Source of the DNA: Microbacterium esteraromaticum
GTDB taxonomy: Bacteria > Actinomycetota > Actinomycetes > Actinomycetales > Microbacteriaceae
DNA length: 64,000 nt
Assembly (NCBI RefSeq): GCF_900163815.1
Contig: NZ_FUKO01000012.1
Coordinates: 1 to 64,000, forward strand
Direction: 5' to 3'
The number at the start of each line of letters is the position of its first letter. Position 1 is the first letter of the stretch. Positions 46,651 through 60,702 of this stretch are shown one piece after another. The notes beneath the pieces were generated by a model. The model worked only from the letters and a program-made list of their open reading frames with translations. It was not told the origin of the DNA and searched no databases. A program made the position numbers and the translations under genes.

Positions 46651-47492
46651 CAGAGTCTCGCCGCGTGGATCGCCGAGACGAGGATAGCCCGTGCGCCCAG
46701 GGCGTACAGGTCATCCATCACCTGATTCATGCCGCGACGCGGAATCATCACGCGCACGGCCACCCAATCCGGATCGCGCAGAGGTGAGATCGTCGGCGAC
46801 TCTCGGCCGCCGGCGATCGCCACAGCCTGCTCGATGAGGTTCGCCGGGAGGTCGTAGTCCAGGAGAACGAACTGCCGGGCGACCATCACGCCTCGCAGCC
46901 GCCGCAGCAGCCGGGCGGTGCCCGGCGCATCGCCTGGTCGACTGATCAGCACGGCTTCGGATTCGATGATGACCGGACCGAAGATCTCAAGGCCCGCCTG
47001 GCGCAGGGTGGTGCCGGTCTCCACGACATCGGCGATCACGTCGGCGACGCCGAGCTGCACGGCCGATTCCACGGCGCCGTCGAGGGCGACGAGCTCGGCT
47101 TCGACCCCGTGCTCGCGAAGGAAATCGTCGACGAGGCCGGGATAGGCGGAGGCGACGCGCACGCCCGCGAGATCTTCGACGGTGGAGTAACGACCGGGAG
47201 GGGCAGCGAAGCGGAACGTCGAGCGGGCGAAGCCCAGCTGCTCGATCTCGCGCGCGTCGTCCTGTCGGACATCGCGGAGCAGGTCGCGCCCGGTGATGCC
47301 CACATCGAGCGCACCGGAGGCCACGTAGGTCGCGATGTCGCGGGGACGCAGATAGAAGAACTCGACGTCGCTGTCAGCGTCGATCACGTGCAGCGTCTTA
47401 GGGTCGCGGCGACCCGTGTAGCCGGCCTCCGTGAGCATCTCGGCGGCGGTTTCGGACAGCGAACCCTTGTTGGGTACGGCGATGCGGAGCAT
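46650..47492 (-). CDS. hisG: ATP phosphoribosyltransferase (long form)
   Basis: First and regulated step of histidine synthesis (ATP + PRPP). The 280-residue protein is the long HisG form with a C-terminal ACT-like regulatory domain. It starts [13 protein letters not shown] and has the PRPP loop near [10 protein letters not shown] to [11 protein letters not shown]. Feedback inhibition by histidine is expected from the form. It lies 39 bp after hisE. Confidence 0.95.
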   Translation of the reverse strand: MLRIAVPNKGSLSETAAEMLTEAGYTGRRDPKTLHVIDADSDVEFFYLRPRDIATYVASGALDVGITGRDLLRDVRQDDAREIEQLGFARSTFRFAAPPGRYSTVEDLAGVRVASAYPGLVDDFLREHGVEAELVALDGAVESAVQLGVADVIADVVETGTTLRQAGLEIFGPVIIESEAVLISRPGDAPGTARLLRRLRGVMVARQFVLLDYDLPANLIEQAVAIAGGRESPTISPLRDPDWVAVRVMIPRRGMNQVMDDLYALGARAILVSAIHAARL

Positions 47493-47531
47493 GGGTGTCT
47501 TTCAGAATCGAACGGTCTGGTCGGGACGCGC

Positions 47532-47795
47532 TCAGAGATGTCGGTAGACATCCTCCAGGCTCAGCCCTTTCGCGAGCATCATCACCTGCAGGTGATACAG
47601 CAGCTGCGAGATCTCCTCGGCCGTGTTCTCGGCGGTCTCGTACTCGGCTGCCATCCACACCTCGGCCGCCTCTTCGACGACCTTCTTGCCGATCGCGTGG
47701 ATGCCGCGGTCAAGCTGTGCGACGGTGCCCGAGCCCTCGGGGCGGGCCAGCGCCGTAGCGCTGAGCTCGGCGAAAAGTTCGTCGAAAGTCTTCAC
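47532..47795 (-). CDS. hisE: Phosphoribosyl-ATP diphosphatase
   Basis: Second histidine step, hydrolysing PR-ATP to PR-AMP. An 87-residue MazG-like all-alpha enzyme with [13 protein letters not shown] and the acidic [10 protein letters not shown] segment that bind Mg. The GTG start overlaps the rpe stop by 4 bp. Confidence 0.94.
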   Translation of the reverse strand: MKTFDELFAELSATALARPEGSGTVAQLDRGIHAIGKKVVEEAAEVWMAAEYETAENTAEEISQLLYHLQVMMLAKGLSLEDVYRHL

Positions 47796-48472
47796 GATTC
47801 CAGGGTAGTCGCTCGTGCACGCTCACGAAGACCTGTGACAGCAGCCTCGACGTCGTCGGCGCTGTACACGGCTGAACCGGCGACGAAGGTGTCGGCACCG
47901 GCGGCGGCGGCCTGGGCGATCGTGCTGTCGGTGATCCCGCCATCGACCTGCAGCCAGACGTCCGAGCCGCGTCGGCGCGCCTCATCGTGCAGCGCGCGCA
48001 GCTTCGGCATGGTCTCCGGCATGAAGCCCTGTCCGCCGAAGCCGGGTTCGACGGTCATCACGAGGATCTGGTCGAACTCATCGAGAATGTCGTACAGCGG
48101 CTCCCCCGCGGTGCCGGGCTTGATGGCGATCCCGGCACGCGCGCCGATCGCCCGCAGTCGGCGAGCAAGAGCAACGGGATCCGCAGCCGCCTCGAGGTGG
48201 AAGGTGACGCTGGCCGCTCCCAGTTCGGCGTAGCCCGGTGCCCAGCGGTCGGGGTCGGTGATCATCAGGTGCACATCCAGCGGGATCGGGCTCGTCGCCT
48301 GGATGCGCTCGACCATCTGCGGCCCGAACGTGAGGTTGGGCACGAAGTGGTTGTCCATCACATCGACATGCGCGTAGTCGGCCGTGGCGATGCGGGCGAG
48401 TTCCGCCTGCATGTTGGCGAAATCCGCCGCCAGGATGCTGGGGTTGATGCGCGGTGCTCCGGGCAGGGTCAT
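47792..48472 (-). CDS. rpe: Ribulose-phosphate 3-epimerase
   Basis: Interconverts ribulose 5-phosphate and xylulose 5-phosphate in the pentose phosphate pathway, here beside his genes that consume PRPP. The 226-residue TIM barrel shows [11 protein letters not shown], the metal-site [28 protein letters not shown] and VDGGI. The ATG lies 1 bp after the rsmB stop, with GGAGA inside the end of rsmB. Confidence 0.95.
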   Translation of the reverse strand: MTLPGAPRINPSILAADFANMQAELARIATADYAHVDVMDNHFVPNLTFGPQMVERIQATSPIPLDVHLMITDPDRWAPGYAELGAASVTFHLEAAADPVALARRLRAIGARAGIAIKPGTAGEPLYDILDEFDQILVMTVEPGFGGQGFMPETMPKLRALHDEARRRGSDVWLQVDGGITDSTIAQAAAAGADTFVAGSAVYSADDVEAAVTGLRERARATTLES

Positions 48473-48473
48473 G

Positions 48474-49946
48474 TCAGCGGTCTCCGTTCGTCGTGCGGGC
48501 ATCGGGTGCGGTGATCGTCGGACGCTGCAGCAGCGCGAGGAACATGGCGTCGGTGCCGTGCCGGTGCGGCCACAGCTGCGCGCTGAGGCGACCCGGTGCA
48601 GCCGAGCCGACCGCAGCCGCATCTGAAGCGGGGAGGTCGATCGGCGAAGATGACACCTCGGTAAGGACCGCGCGCGCATCGAGTTCTCGGACGTCCGGTC
48701 GGCGCCGCAGCACGTCGGCCACGACGCCAGTGGTCTCGGCGAGGTGCGGCGAGCAGGTCGCGTAGGCGACGATGCCCCCCGGCGCGAGTGCGTCGATCGC
48801 AGCATCCAGCAGCTGGGTCTGCAGGACGACGAGCTCAGCGACGTCTTCCGGAGACTTCCGCCAGCGGGCTTCCGGACGGCGCCGCAGCGCACCGAGGCCC
48901 GTGCACGGCGCGTCGACCAGGATGCGGTCGTACTCGCCGGGATGCCGCGCGGCGAACTCGCGACCATCGCTCTCATGGACCGTGACGTCGATGGGCAGCG
49001 GGCGCACAGCCTGACGGACGAGACCGGCACGTGCATGCACCACTTCGTTGGCCTCCAGCACCGCACCGCCGGCATGGGCGAGCGCGGCGAGCAGCGCGGT
49101 CTTGCCACCCGGCCCCGCGCACAGGTCAAGCCAGTGCTCTCCTTCGCGGATCGGTGCGGCACCTGCCACCGCGAGTGCGACCAGCTGCGAGCCCTCGTCC
49201 TGCACTCGAATCGCTCCGTTCGAGTGCGCCATCGCGTCACGCGGGTCTCCTCCGGGCGAGCCGAAGGCCGTGGGCGCGTATGGACGCCGTGGCTCGCCGG
49301 GCTCAGCGAGTCCGGGAAGAGCCACCAGCGTCACCTCGGGCGAGAGATTGTCGTAGTGCAGCAGGTCGTCGAGCTCCTCGACTCGTCCTTCTGCCGCGAG
49401 GGCTCGGCGCAGCGCACGGATCACCCACACCGGGTGCGCGGTGCGCAGCGAGAGCTTCTCGTCGTCTGAGCGGGCGTGCCCCTCGATGCGCTCCTGCCAG
49501 GTCTCGGCTGTGTCGCGGCCGATGCGCCGCAGTACGGCATTCGCGAAACCAGAGGCACCGCGACCCACTTCTGCGGCGACGAGATTCACGGATTCGTTCA
49601 CTGCGGCGTGCGGGGCCACTCGCGTGGCGAGGAGCTGGTGCGTTCCGAGTCGCAGTGCGTCGAGAACGGCAGCATCGATGTCGTCTGCGGAGCGACCAGC
49701 GGCTTCGGCGATGATGGCGTCGTAGGTTCCTCGCCGGCGCAGCGTGCCGTAGGTCAGTTCGGTGGCGAGAGCAGCGTCCTGCGTGTCGAGCTCCGCATCC
49801 GCAATGAGCTTCGGCAGCAGCAGGTTCGCGTAGGCGTCGGAGACCGAGACGGCGTGCAGGACGTCATAGGCGACCCAGCGTGCGGGCTGGATGGCGCGAG
49901 GACGAGGAACGCCCGAAGACCGGGCCCCGTCGTGCGAACGATTCAT
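48474..49946 (-). CDS. rsmB: 16S rRNA (cytosine-C5)-methyltransferase, RsmB/Fmu family
   Basis: A 490-residue enzyme expected to make m5C967 in 16S rRNA. The N-terminal NusB-like helical domain (about 20-150) is followed by a Rossmann methyltransferase with SAM loop LDLCAGPGGKT. The two cysteines of the mechanism are in DAPCTGLGALRRRPEARW and ATCSPHLAETTG. The ATG at 49946 overlaps the fmt stop by 4 bp. Confidence 0.93.
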   Translation of the reverse strand: MNRSHDGARSSGVPRPRAIQPARWVAYDVLHAVSVSDAYANLLLPKLIADAELDTQDAALATELTYGTLRRRGTYDAIIAEAAGRSADDIDAAVLDALRLGTHQLLATRVAPHAAVNESVNLVAAEVGRGASGFANAVLRRIGRDTAETWQERIEGHARSDDEKLSLRTAHPVWVIRALRRALAAEGRVEELDDLLHYDNLSPEVTLVALPGLAEPGEPRRPYAPTAFGSPGGDPRDAMAHSNGAIRVQDEGSQLVALAVAGAAPIREGEHWLDLCAGPGGKTALLAALAHAGGAVLEANEVVHARAGLVRQAVRPLPIDVTVHESDGREFAARHPGEYDRILVDAPCTGLGALRRRPEARWRKSPEDVAELVVLQTQLLDAAIDALAPGGIVAYATCSPHLAETTGVVADVLRRRPDVRELDARAVLTEVSSSPIDLPASDAAAVGSAAPGRLSAQLWPHRHGTDAMFLALLQRPTITAPDARTTNGDR

Positions 49947-50866
49947 GATCCTGCCTTCAGATTCTCGTGCTCGCGCTGGCCCCGCCACCAGTCGCCTGCG
50001 CTCATGGCGCCCTTGCCCGCCGGCTGCACGCGCGTGACATCGAGAGGGACTGTGGCTGTGCCGATGAGCACCGATGCCTTCGTGCCGACGATTTCGCCGG
50101 GGGCGAGCTTCGGCGCGTCGTCCGCGGCGGGAGACGCGGCGAGGATCTTCAGCCGGGAGCCATCGACTGTGGTGTGCGCGCCGGGCTCCGGAGTGACCCC
50201 TCGGTAGCGGCCGAAGATGTCTGCGAAGCTCTCTGCCCAGTCGATCAGCCCGTCTTCAAGTACGAGTTTCGGCGCCAGGGAGACCTCGCCGACCTGGGGA
50301 ACTGCCACCGCTGATCCGTCGCTGATTGCATCGACGACATCGGCAGTGAGCTGCGCACCGTCGTCGGCGAGGATGCTCAGAGCAGCATCCGCCGTGGCCT
50401 CAGCGGGCATCGCGACCGTGCGCGCGGCGAAGACGTCGCCCGCATCCAGCTGTGCGACGAGCTGGAACACGCTCACCCCGAGTTCGGCATCGCCTGCGAT
50501 GAGCGCGCGCTGCACCGGTGCGGCGCCGCGCCACTGCGGCAGCATCGAGAAATGCAGGTTGATCCAGCCGTGCGCAGGTGTCGACAGCAGCGGTTCCCGG
50601 ACGATTCCGCCGTAGGCGACGATCACCCCGAGGTCAGCGCGGAGCGCGGCGATCCGACCGGTGGCGTCGTCATCCAGCCGGGCGGTCTTGATCACCGCGA
50701 TTCCCAGCTCGGCAGCGGCTGCGGCCACGGGTGAGGGCGTCAGGATCCGTTTGCGGCCCAGTGGCGCATCGGGCCGGGTCACCACAGCGACGATCTCATG
50801 ACGTGCGGCGAGCAGCTGCAGGGTGGGAATCGCGACGGCGGGTGTGCCAGCGAAGACGAGGCGCAT
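49943..50866 (-). CDS. fmt: Methionyl-tRNA formyltransferase
   Basis: Formylates initiator Met-tRNA with 10-formyl-tetrahydrofolate. The 307-residue protein begins LRLVFAGTPAVAIP. It has the catalytic Asn-His region NLHFSMLPQWRGAAPVQRA, followed by QLDAGDVFA with the catalytic Asp. The C-terminal domain binds tRNA. GGAGA lies eight bases before the ATG. Confidence 0.95.
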   Translation of the reverse strand: MRLVFAGTPAVAIPTLQLLAARHEIVAVVTRPDAPLGRKRILTPSPVAAAAAELGIAVIKTARLDDDATGRIAALRADLGVIVAYGGIVREPLLSTPAHGWINLHFSMLPQWRGAAPVQRALIAGDAELGVSVFQLVAQLDAGDVFAARTVAMPAEATADAALSILADDGAQLTADVVDAISDGSAVAVPQVGEVSLAPKLVLEDGLIDWAESFADIFGRYRGVTPEPGAHTTVDGSRLKILAASPAADDAPKLAPGEIVGTKASVLIGTATVPLDVTRVQPAGKGAMSAGDWWRGQREHENLKAGS

Positions 50867-50913
50867 GAAGGTTCTCCGGTGAGTATGGGGCTGTGCTGAT
50901 GCGAGGTCGTCGA

Positions 50914-52854
50914 TCAGATCTCTGGTTCGAGGATATCGAGATGCACCGCGAGGGTGGCTCGAACACGGCCGCGTCCGCGTCGGCTCTGTGCGGCGTCCGC
51001 GACGACCACGGCACGCAGGGTGCTGGCGACTGTCTGGCCAGCCGCGTAGCCGAAGCGCACGAGTGCGCGCACTCTGCCGTCATCGCCGTGGGGCAATGGG
51101 CCGAGCACCGCTTCACCGCGGATGCCGATTTCAGCGAGCGCATCCAGGGCTGCCCGAACCGACGCCGGCAGCCCGTCGATCTGCGCGACGCGGGTCGTCG
51201 GCGGCATGTGCAGCGGCAGCCGATCCTCGAGCTCGCTGCGCGCGTATCCCGCCGCGCTCCAGGTGGCCAGCGCGCGCGCCACGGGCCCGTTGACGCCGAC
51301 GAGATGGATCGGTGCGCCGGGCGCTGCGAGAGCGGCCGCGTTCGCCCACCAGCGCAGGCACGACTCGCCGATCCGCAGATCGGGGGCCTGCAGCATCCGG
51401 GCGCCGTCGAGCAGAATGACCGCGCGATAGCCTTCCTCGGCGATGGGCTCGGCGCCGCGGGTGGCGATGACCAGTGCAGGTTTCGTATCGACCTGCGTCA
51501 CGGGGTGAGCACCGTCGGAGACGATCACCCGCACCCCGGGGAAGGCCCGACCGAGTTCGTCGGCGGTGCGCTCTGTGCCCGAGGAGGCCAGGCGCACTTT
51601 GTCGGACGAGCACTCTGCGCACCGCCACGAGTTCGCCGCGCGTCCGCACCAGCCGCAGACCGGTACGGCGCCGCGGCGACGTGCTCCCAGCGGGCCGCCG
51701 CAGTGCGCGCATCGGGCGGGGGTGCGGCACGTCGCGCAGACCAGGGTCGGTGAGAACCCGGGTCGTGCGACCTGCACCAGCACCGGGCCCTCAGCGGTGG
51801 CCGCTCGCGCAGCGGAGAAGGCGCTGGATGGCACGCGCTGCGCGGTCTGCTCCAGCTCCTGCGGCGTGCTCAGCAGCACCCGCGGTGTGATCCGTCGGAC
51901 GGCGGTCACATCGCGCATCCAGCCGTGCTGCACCAGCCGTTCGGCATCGCTCGACCGCGTGTGTCCGACCAGCAGCAGGGTGCTCTCCTCCTGCTCCTGG
52001 CGGATGAGCGCCGCGTCCCGCGCGTGCACGTACGGTGCCAGCGGTTCGGCGAGCAGCGGGTCGCCGTCATCCCAGATCGCGACCAGACCCGCCTGCACCG
52101 GCGAATAGACCGCGGAGCGATTGCCGATCACTACGCACGGTGCGTCGCCCAGGGTTCGCAGGAACGCACGGTACCGGTCGGGGTTCGTCTGCCTGGCGTC
52201 GTGCCTGACGACAGCCTCGGCCGGCAGCATGGTGTTCAGTGCCGCGACCAGCATCTCCTGATCGCGGTAGTCGGGCACGACGAGGATGCTGGAGTGTCCC
52301 CCGGCGAGCTTCGTCGTCGCCGTGGCAGCCAGTAGCAGTGCCCACCCGGCAATCGCGCCCTCTTGCACGGGGATGGCTTCGACCGCGGCGCGTGCGTGTT
52401 CGGCGAGCACCTCATCGAGACCGTCGTACGCGGCGATGACTTCGGTGGCGCGTTCATGGGCGTCAGCGTCTGGCAGAGGTGCGTCCTCGATCGGATGCCA
52501 CGACTTCTCGACGCGCACCTGGCGCTTCGGGATTGCGAGCCGCAGGATGTCGGATGCCGAGCCGGCGGCGCGATCAGCCGCGCGGCGCGCGAGTCGGTAC
52601 AGCCGGTCGGGCAAGACGACCACCGGCGAGACGACGCTCTCGATCTCGGAGAGGGCTCGCGCCGCATCGTGCTCTTCGTCTATCTCGACGATGTAGCCGT
52701 CGATCACCCGGCCGGCGGTGCGCAGCGGCGCCTTGATCCGGACGCCGCACTCGACGTTGCCGAGTTGCGGTGGGAGCGCGTAGTCGAACAGTCGATCCAG
52801 CTGCGGCAGAGGTGAATCGATGAGCACACGCGCGATGCGCCGCCCCGATGTCAT
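50914..52854 (-). CDS. priA: PriA-like primosomal protein, helicase motifs degenerate
   Basis: A 646-residue PriA homologue for replication restart. The N-terminal 3'-DNA-binding domain (VLIDSPLPQLDRLFDYALP) is clear. The zinc region has four CxxC pairs around CATCRTPARCAHC and CGWC...CAEC. The Walker A position reads AATATTKLAGG instead of GxxGxGKT, and the DEEH box reads WDDGDPL. Helicase activity is therefore unlikely. This state is known for actinobacterial PriA proteins. It lies 6 bp after metK. Confidence 0.88.
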   Translation of the reverse strand: MTSGRRIARVLIDSPLPQLDRLFDYALPPQLGNVECGVRIKAPLRTAGRVIDGYIVEIDEEHDAARALSEIESVVSPVVVLPDRLYRLARRAADRAAGSASDILRLAIPKRQVRVEKSWHPIEDAPLPDADAHERATEVIAAYDGLDEVLAEHARAAVEAIPVQEGAIAGWALLLAATATTKLAGGHSSILVVPDYRDQEMLVAALNTMLPAEAVVRHDARQTNPDRYRAFLRTLGDAPCVVIGNRSAVYSPVQAGLVAIWDDGDPLLAEPLAPYVHARDAALIRQEQEESTLLLVGHTRSSDAERLVQHGWMRDVTAVRRITPRVLLSTPQELEQTAQRVPSSAFSAARAATAEGPVLVQVARPGFSPTLVCATCRTPARCAHCGGPLGARRRGAVPVCGWCGRAANSWRCAECSSDKVRLASSGTERTADELGRAFPGVRVIVSDGAHPVTQVDTKPALVIATRGAEPIAEEGYRAVILLDGARMLQAPDLRIGESCLRWWANAAALAAPGAPIHLVGVNGPVARALATWSAAGYARSELEDRLPLHMPPTTRVAQIDGLPASVRAALDALAEIGIRGEAVLGPLPHGDDGRVRALVRFGYAAGQTVASTLRAVVVADAAQSRRGRGRVRATLAVHLDILEPEI

Positions 52855-52860
52855 GTCGAC

Positions 52861-54057
52861 TCAGAGGCCGGCGGCGCGGCGCAGCTCGTCAGCGCGGGTG
52901 GTCTTCTCCCACGTGAAGTCGGCGTTGTCGCGGCCGAAGTGGCCGTAGGCCGCTGTCTGAGCGTAGATCGGGCGCAGCAGGTCGAGTTCCTCGATGATCG
53001 CCTGCGGACGCAGGTCGAAGACATCGGTGATGGCGCGTGTGATGGCTGCTTCGTCGACCTTGCCGGTGCCGAACGTCTCGACGTAGAGCCCCACCGGGCG
53101 GGCGACGCCGATGGCGTACGCCACCTGCACCTCTGCCCGGTCGGCGAGTCCTGCGGCGACGACGTTCTTCGCCACCCATCGCATCGCGTAGGCACCCGAG
53201 CGGTCGACCTTCGACGGATCCTTGCCGCTGAACGCACCGCCACCGTGGCGGGCTGCGCCGCCGTAGGTGTCGATGATGATCTTGCGGCCGGTGAGCCCCG
53301 CATCGCCCTTCGGCCCGCCGGTGACGAAGGGTCCGGCCGGATTGATGTAGTACTTGAGGTCATCGGCGAGGTCGAGACCGATCTGAGCGAGCACCGGGTC
53401 GATGACGGCGGTGCGCACCAGTGCGCGCAGTTCTTCCTGCGAGATGTCGGGGTGGTGCTGGGTCGACAGCACGACCGAATCGATGGTCTTCGGTGTGAAG
53501 CCGTCGTAGCCCAGCGTGACCTGTGTCTTGCCGTCTGGCCGCAGGAAATCGAGTTCACCCGAGCGGCGCACGTCGGTGAGTCGCTCGGCGATGCGGTGCG
53601 CGGTCCATGCCGCCATCGGCATGAGCTGCGGAGTCTCGTTGGTCGCGAAGCCGAACATGATGCCCTGGTCGCCTGCGCCGAGCTCGTCGCGCGGGTCGGT
53701 GGACCCGCCGTCGCGCTGCTCCTGGGCCTGATCGACACCGTGTGCAATGTCGGAGGACTGCTCCCCCACAGAGATGCTCACCCCGCACGACGAGCCGTCG
53801 AAACCCATGTCGCTGGAGGTGTATCCGATGCCGTTGACCACGTCGCGCACGATCGTGGGGATGTCCACGTAGCCTTCGGTGCGGATCTCACCCGCTACAT
53901 GCACAAGACCGGTGGTGACGAGCGTTTCGACAGCGACGCGAGAATCGCGATCGACGGTCAGCAGACCATCGAGGATGCTGTCCGAGATCTGGTCGCAGAT
54001 CTTGTCGGGGTGTCCCTCGGTGACGGACTCGGACGTGAACAGACGCAACGCGCTCAT
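52861..54057 (-). CDS. metK: S-adenosylmethionine synthetase
   Basis: Makes SAM from methionine and ATP. The 398-residue enzyme has [16 protein letters not shown] (His16), the flexible-loop GDQGIMFG, the P-loop-like [16 protein letters not shown], and YGHFGR near the end. The sequence upstream (54058-54165) holds a terminator hairpin; I see no SAM riboswitch. Confidence 0.97.
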   Translation of the reverse strand: MSALRLFTSESVTEGHPDKICDQISDSILDGLLTVDRDSRVAVETLVTTGLVHVAGEIRTEGYVDIPTIVRDVVNGIGYTSSDMGFDGSSCGVSISVGEQSSDIAHGVDQAQEQRDGGSTDPRDELGAGDQGIMFGFATNETPQLMPMAAWTAHRIAERLTDVRRSGELDFLRPDGKTQVTLGYDGFTPKTIDSVVLSTQHHPDISQEELRALVRTAVIDPVLAQIGLDLADDLKYYINPAGPFVTGGPKGDAGLTGRKIIIDTYGGAARHGGGAFSGKDPSKVDRSGAYAMRWVAKNVVAAGLADRAEVQVAYAIGVARPVGLYVETFGTGKVDEAAITRAITDVFDLRPQAIIEELDLLRPIYAQTAAYGHFGRDNADFTWEKTTRADELRRAAGL

Positions 54058-54115
54058 CGATGCTCCAGGGCTGGAAGTTCGGGCGGAGCCGGATTCGGCT
54101 CTACGCCAGTGTGCA

Positions 54116-54155
54116 GGGAGCCGCCGACATCCGGGTACGGACGTCGGCGGCTCCC
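54116..54155 (-). terminator. Hairpin between rpoZ and metK
   Basis: A 13-bp perfect stem (GGGAGCCGCCGAC with GTCGGCGGCTCCC) around a 14-nt loop, 10 bp after the rpoZ stop. There is no T tract. It may end or attenuate the upstream transcript before metK. Confidence 0.65.
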
Positions 54156-54165
54156 GGTGCGAAGA

Positions 54166-54420
54166 TCACTCAGCGTGACGGATGCGGAGCTTGTCTTCGT
54201 TGATCTCGTGCAGAGCGATGGTGAGCGGCTTGTCCTCCACCGACGAGTCGACCAGCGGGCCGACGTTGTCGAAGAGGTTGCCCTCGTGCAGGTCGGAGTA
54301 GTAATCGTTGATCTGGCGCGCGCGCTTGGACGCGAAGATCACGAGCTCGTACTTCGACGAGACGCGCTCGAGAAGGTTGTCGATCGGCGGATCGATGATG
54401 CCCTGGTTGGTTCCGGCCAT
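54166..54420 (-). CDS. rpoZ: RNA polymerase omega subunit
   Basis: An 84-residue omega subunit that helps assemble beta-prime. It has [20 protein letters not shown] and the ARQIN motif in [13 protein letters not shown]. It follows gmk by 76 bp, the standard gmk-rpoZ pairing. GGAGGTCC upstream of the ATG supports the start. Confidence 0.96.
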   Translation of the reverse strand: MAGTNQGIIDPPIDNLLERVSSKYELVIFASKRARQINDYYSDLHEGNLFDNVGPLVDSSVEDKPLTIALHEINEDKLRIRHAE

Positions 54421-54496
54421 GGTGGACCTCCTGGTCAGGCGGCGGTGTCGTAGTTTTATGACGTGCCGCGAAGCAGTTGAGAGCGCGCGCGAAAGC

Positions 54497-55405
54497 TCAA
54501 CGCGCAGAGACTGAAGACAATTCTACGACCTCCCGGGCCGCCGTGGCGACGTCCGCGTTAACAATGCGGAAATCGAACTCGTTCTGGGCAGCCAGTTCGG
54601 TGCGTGCGGTGCGCAATCTGCGGGCGCGCTCCTCGGCATCCTCCGTGCCCCGGCCCACGAGTCTCTGCACCAATTCGTCCCACGACGGAGGCAGCAGGAA
54701 GACCAGCGTCGCCGAGGGCTCGGCGGCGCGCACCTGGCGGGCACCCTGCAGATCGATCTCCAGCAGGACCGTCTTTCCTTCAGCCAGTGCTTCATCCACT
54801 GGCCGGCGCGGCGTGCCGTAGCGGTGCGAATTGTGCACCACGGCGTATTCCAGCAGCTGATTCTCAGCGATCAGCCGGTCGAATTCCGCGTCATCCACGA
54901 AGAAATAGTGCACACCGTCGACTTCGCCGGGTCGGGGCTTGCGTGTGGTCGCCGACACAGAGAGGTGGATCTCGGGGTGGGATTCACGAATGCACGCAGC
55001 GACCGTGCCCTTGCCGACCGCCGTCGGACCGGCCAGCACGAGCAATCGGCTGCGACCACTGCGCGGAGCGGGAATCGGGAACCGCTCGTCGAGCCACTCC
55101 GACAGCGCCGCGATCTGACGCACGCCGAGGCCGCCCAGGCGCTTGACGTCCGAGATCCGCAGCTGCTCCAGGACGCGATCCCGCTTGCCGGCGCCGATCG
55201 CCGGCAGTGCCATCAGAAAATCGGTGATGCGCATCGTCGCGGCGTCGGAGTCCGCATCCGCGAGCGCGGCGCTGAGCACATCTTGAGGTGCGATCACCCG
55301 CGTGGTGAGGTCGCGTTTGAGCGCGGCGCGCGCCCGTCGGCGCTCCAGTGCACGCCGTGACGCGGCAAGACGATCGACAACCGGTACAGCCGGGCGCTCA
55401 GCCAC
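54497..55405 (-). CDS. gmk: Fused integration host factor (MihF-type)-guanylate kinase
   Basis: A 302-residue protein in two parts. Residues about 11-106 match actinobacterial integration host factor (MihF): the basic [15 protein letters not shown] stretch and the helix-hairpin [18 protein letters not shown]. Residues about 117-302 are guanylate kinase with P-loop [10 protein letters not shown] and [15 protein letters not shown], which converts GMP to GDP. In mycobacteria these are separate neighbours (Rv1388, Rv1389). The GTG at 55405 is fixed by AGGAGG six bases upstream and overlaps the pyrF end by 8 bp. Confidence 0.92.
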   Translation of the reverse strand: MAERPAVPVVDRLAASRRALERRRARAALKRDLTTRVIAPQDVLSAALADADSDAATMRITDFLMALPAIGAGKRDRVLEQLRISDVKRLGGLGVRQIAALSEWLDERFPIPAPRSGRSRLLVLAGPTAVGKGTVAACIRESHPEIHLSVSATTRKPRPGEVDGVHYFFVDDAEFDRLIAENQLLEYAVVHNSHRYGTPRRPVDEALAEGKTVLLEIDLQGARQVRAAEPSATLVFLLPPSWDELVQRLVGRGTEDAEERARRLRTARTELAAQNEFDFRIVNADVATAAREVVELSSVSAR

Positions 55406-56257
55406 GAAGAACCTCCTGATAACGCGTCGCACGCGCGGTGATCGCCTCGGCAATGCCATCGGGTCCGGCGCCGAGGATGCTCCGGCTCTCGCTCGCGAGC
55501 ACATTGCCGGCGAGTGATCCGAAGCGGTGGGTGAGATCTTCCGGAGTCGCGCCCTGCGCTCCGAAACCGGGGGCGAGGATGGGCGTGCTGATCAGCATCC
55601 CGTCATCCAGCCCGAGTTCGGCGCGATCGACCGTCGCGCCGATGACCACGCCGACGGGCCCGATGCCGCCGTCGAATGCGTCCGAGCCGTTGACCCAGGT
55701 GACGTCGCGAACAACCCGCTGTGCAACGGTCTGCTCGACACCAGCAGCGACGTCCACGGTGAGCGCGGACTGCAGCGCAGCCGCCTCCGGGTTGCTGGTC
55801 GCCGCGAGCACGAAGACGCCCTTCTCCGCGCGCACTGCGCTGGTGAGCGTATCGCGCAGTGACTCCGGTCCCAGATAAGGACTGATCGTCACCGCGTCCG
55901 CTTCCAGCGGCGAACCCGGCTCCAGCCAGGCTGCGGCGTAGCCGGCCATCGTGGAGCCGATATCGCCGCGCTTGGCGTCGGCGATCACCAGCAGACCCGC
56001 AGCTCTGGCCGATGCCATGACGTCCTCGAGCGCGGCGAATCCTCGCGACCCGAAGCGCTCGAAGAACGCGACCTGCGGCTTCACGACACCGACCCGACCC
56101 GCCGCGGCCGCAACCACGGCAAGCCCGAAGGAGCGGATGCCGTCGGCGCTCTGCGGCAGGCCCCACTGGTCGAGCAGTGCGGCATGCGGGTCTATCCCGA
56201 CGCACAGCGGACCGTGCGCATCCCACGCAGTCTGCAGACGTGCCCCGAAGGACGCAG

Positions 56258-56261
<4 letters not shown>
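55398..56261 (-). CDS. pyrF: Orotidine 5'-phosphate decarboxylase (type 2)
   Basis: Last step of UMP synthesis. The 287-residue protein is the long actinobacterial type with [26 protein letters not shown] and the catalytic [11 protein letters not shown]. Phosphate-binding residues lie near PGFGAQGAT. The ATG overlaps the carB stop (ATGA). Confidence 0.95.
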
Positions 56262-59544
<3,283 letters not shown>

Positions 59545-59545
<1 letters not shown>

Positions 59546-60702
59546 TACTTGCTGGCCTCCTGGGTGGCGATGACGAGATCGCGGAAACGGGTGAAGAGAT
59601 AGTGGGCGTCGTGCGGACCTGCCGCTGCCTCCGGGTGGTACTGCACGGAGAAGGCCGGAAGATCGTGGGCGCGCAGCCCTTCGACGACCTGATCGTTGAG
59701 CCCGACATGGCTGACTTCGATGCGTCCGTAGCCGTTCGGGCTGTCGAAGACGCCGTCGATCGGGGCTTCCACGGCGAAACCGTGGTTGTGCGCGGTGATC
59801 TCCACCCGCCCGGTCGTCTTGTCGACCACGGGCTGGTTGATGCCCCGGTGCCCGAAGGTGAGCTTGTAGGTCTCGAGCCCCAGCGCGCGGCCGAACAGCT
59901 GATTGCCGAAGCAGATGCCGAAGTACGGCAGGCGGGCATCGAGCACCTCGCGCAGAACCGAGACCTGGGCATCGGAGGCCGACGGGTCGCCCGGTCCGTT
60001 GGAGTAGAACACGCCGATCGGGTCGGTCGCCTGGATGTCGGCGAACGTCGCGGCCTGCGGGAGCACGTGCACGTCGAAGCCCAGCGCTGCGAGGTTGTCG
60101 AGGGTCGACTGCTTCACTCCGAGGTCGAGCACGGCAAGGTTGCCGATGCGCTCCGCGGATGCCGGAATCACTCGCACCTCAGTGACGGAGACCGCTGCCG
60201 AGAGGTTCTGGCCCGCCATCTCGGGAGACGCGGTGACGCGGCGCAGCTGCTCGGCGGGGTTCAGCGCGGCATCCGCGCCGGAGAAGACGCCGCCGCGCAT
60301 GGCGCCGGCGTCGCGGATGCGGCGGGTCACTGCACGGGTGTCGACTCCGCTGATGCCGACGATGCCATCGCGCTCCAGCGCGGCATCCAGCGACTCCTCG
60401 GAGCGCCAGTTGGAGACGATTCGCGAGGGGTCGCGGACGATGTAGCCGGCCACCCAGATGCGCTCGGACTCGCGATCCTCCGCATTCATGCCGGTGTTGC
60501 CGATGTGCGGAGCGGTCTGCAGCACGATCTGGCCGGCGTACGACGGGTCTGTGAGCGTCTCTTGGTAGCCGGACATGCCGGTGGCGAAGACGACCTCGCC
60601 GAGGGTGGTGCCGCGGGCGCCGTAGGCGCGACCGGGGAACCGCGATCCATCTTCGAGAACGAGCACGGCGGGCTCGTGCGGAATTCGGGGGGAGGTGGTC
60701 AA
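59545..60702 (-). CDS. carA: Carbamoyl-phosphate synthase small subunit
   Basis: Glutaminase subunit that feeds ammonia to CarB. The 385-residue protein has an N-terminal CarA domain ([15 protein letters not shown]). Its C-terminal class I amidotransferase has the nucleophile in [12 protein letters not shown] and His/Glu in [10 protein letters not shown]. The start is the TTG at 60702, which overlaps the upstream stop (TTGA) and has GGAG upstream. No ATG or GTG fits the family length. Confidence 0.94.

Noticed and set aside
54058..54165. SAM riboswitch before metK
   Set aside because: Only one strong hairpin is present, with no SAM-I or SAM-II core visible. It is better explained as a terminator of the rpoZ transcript.
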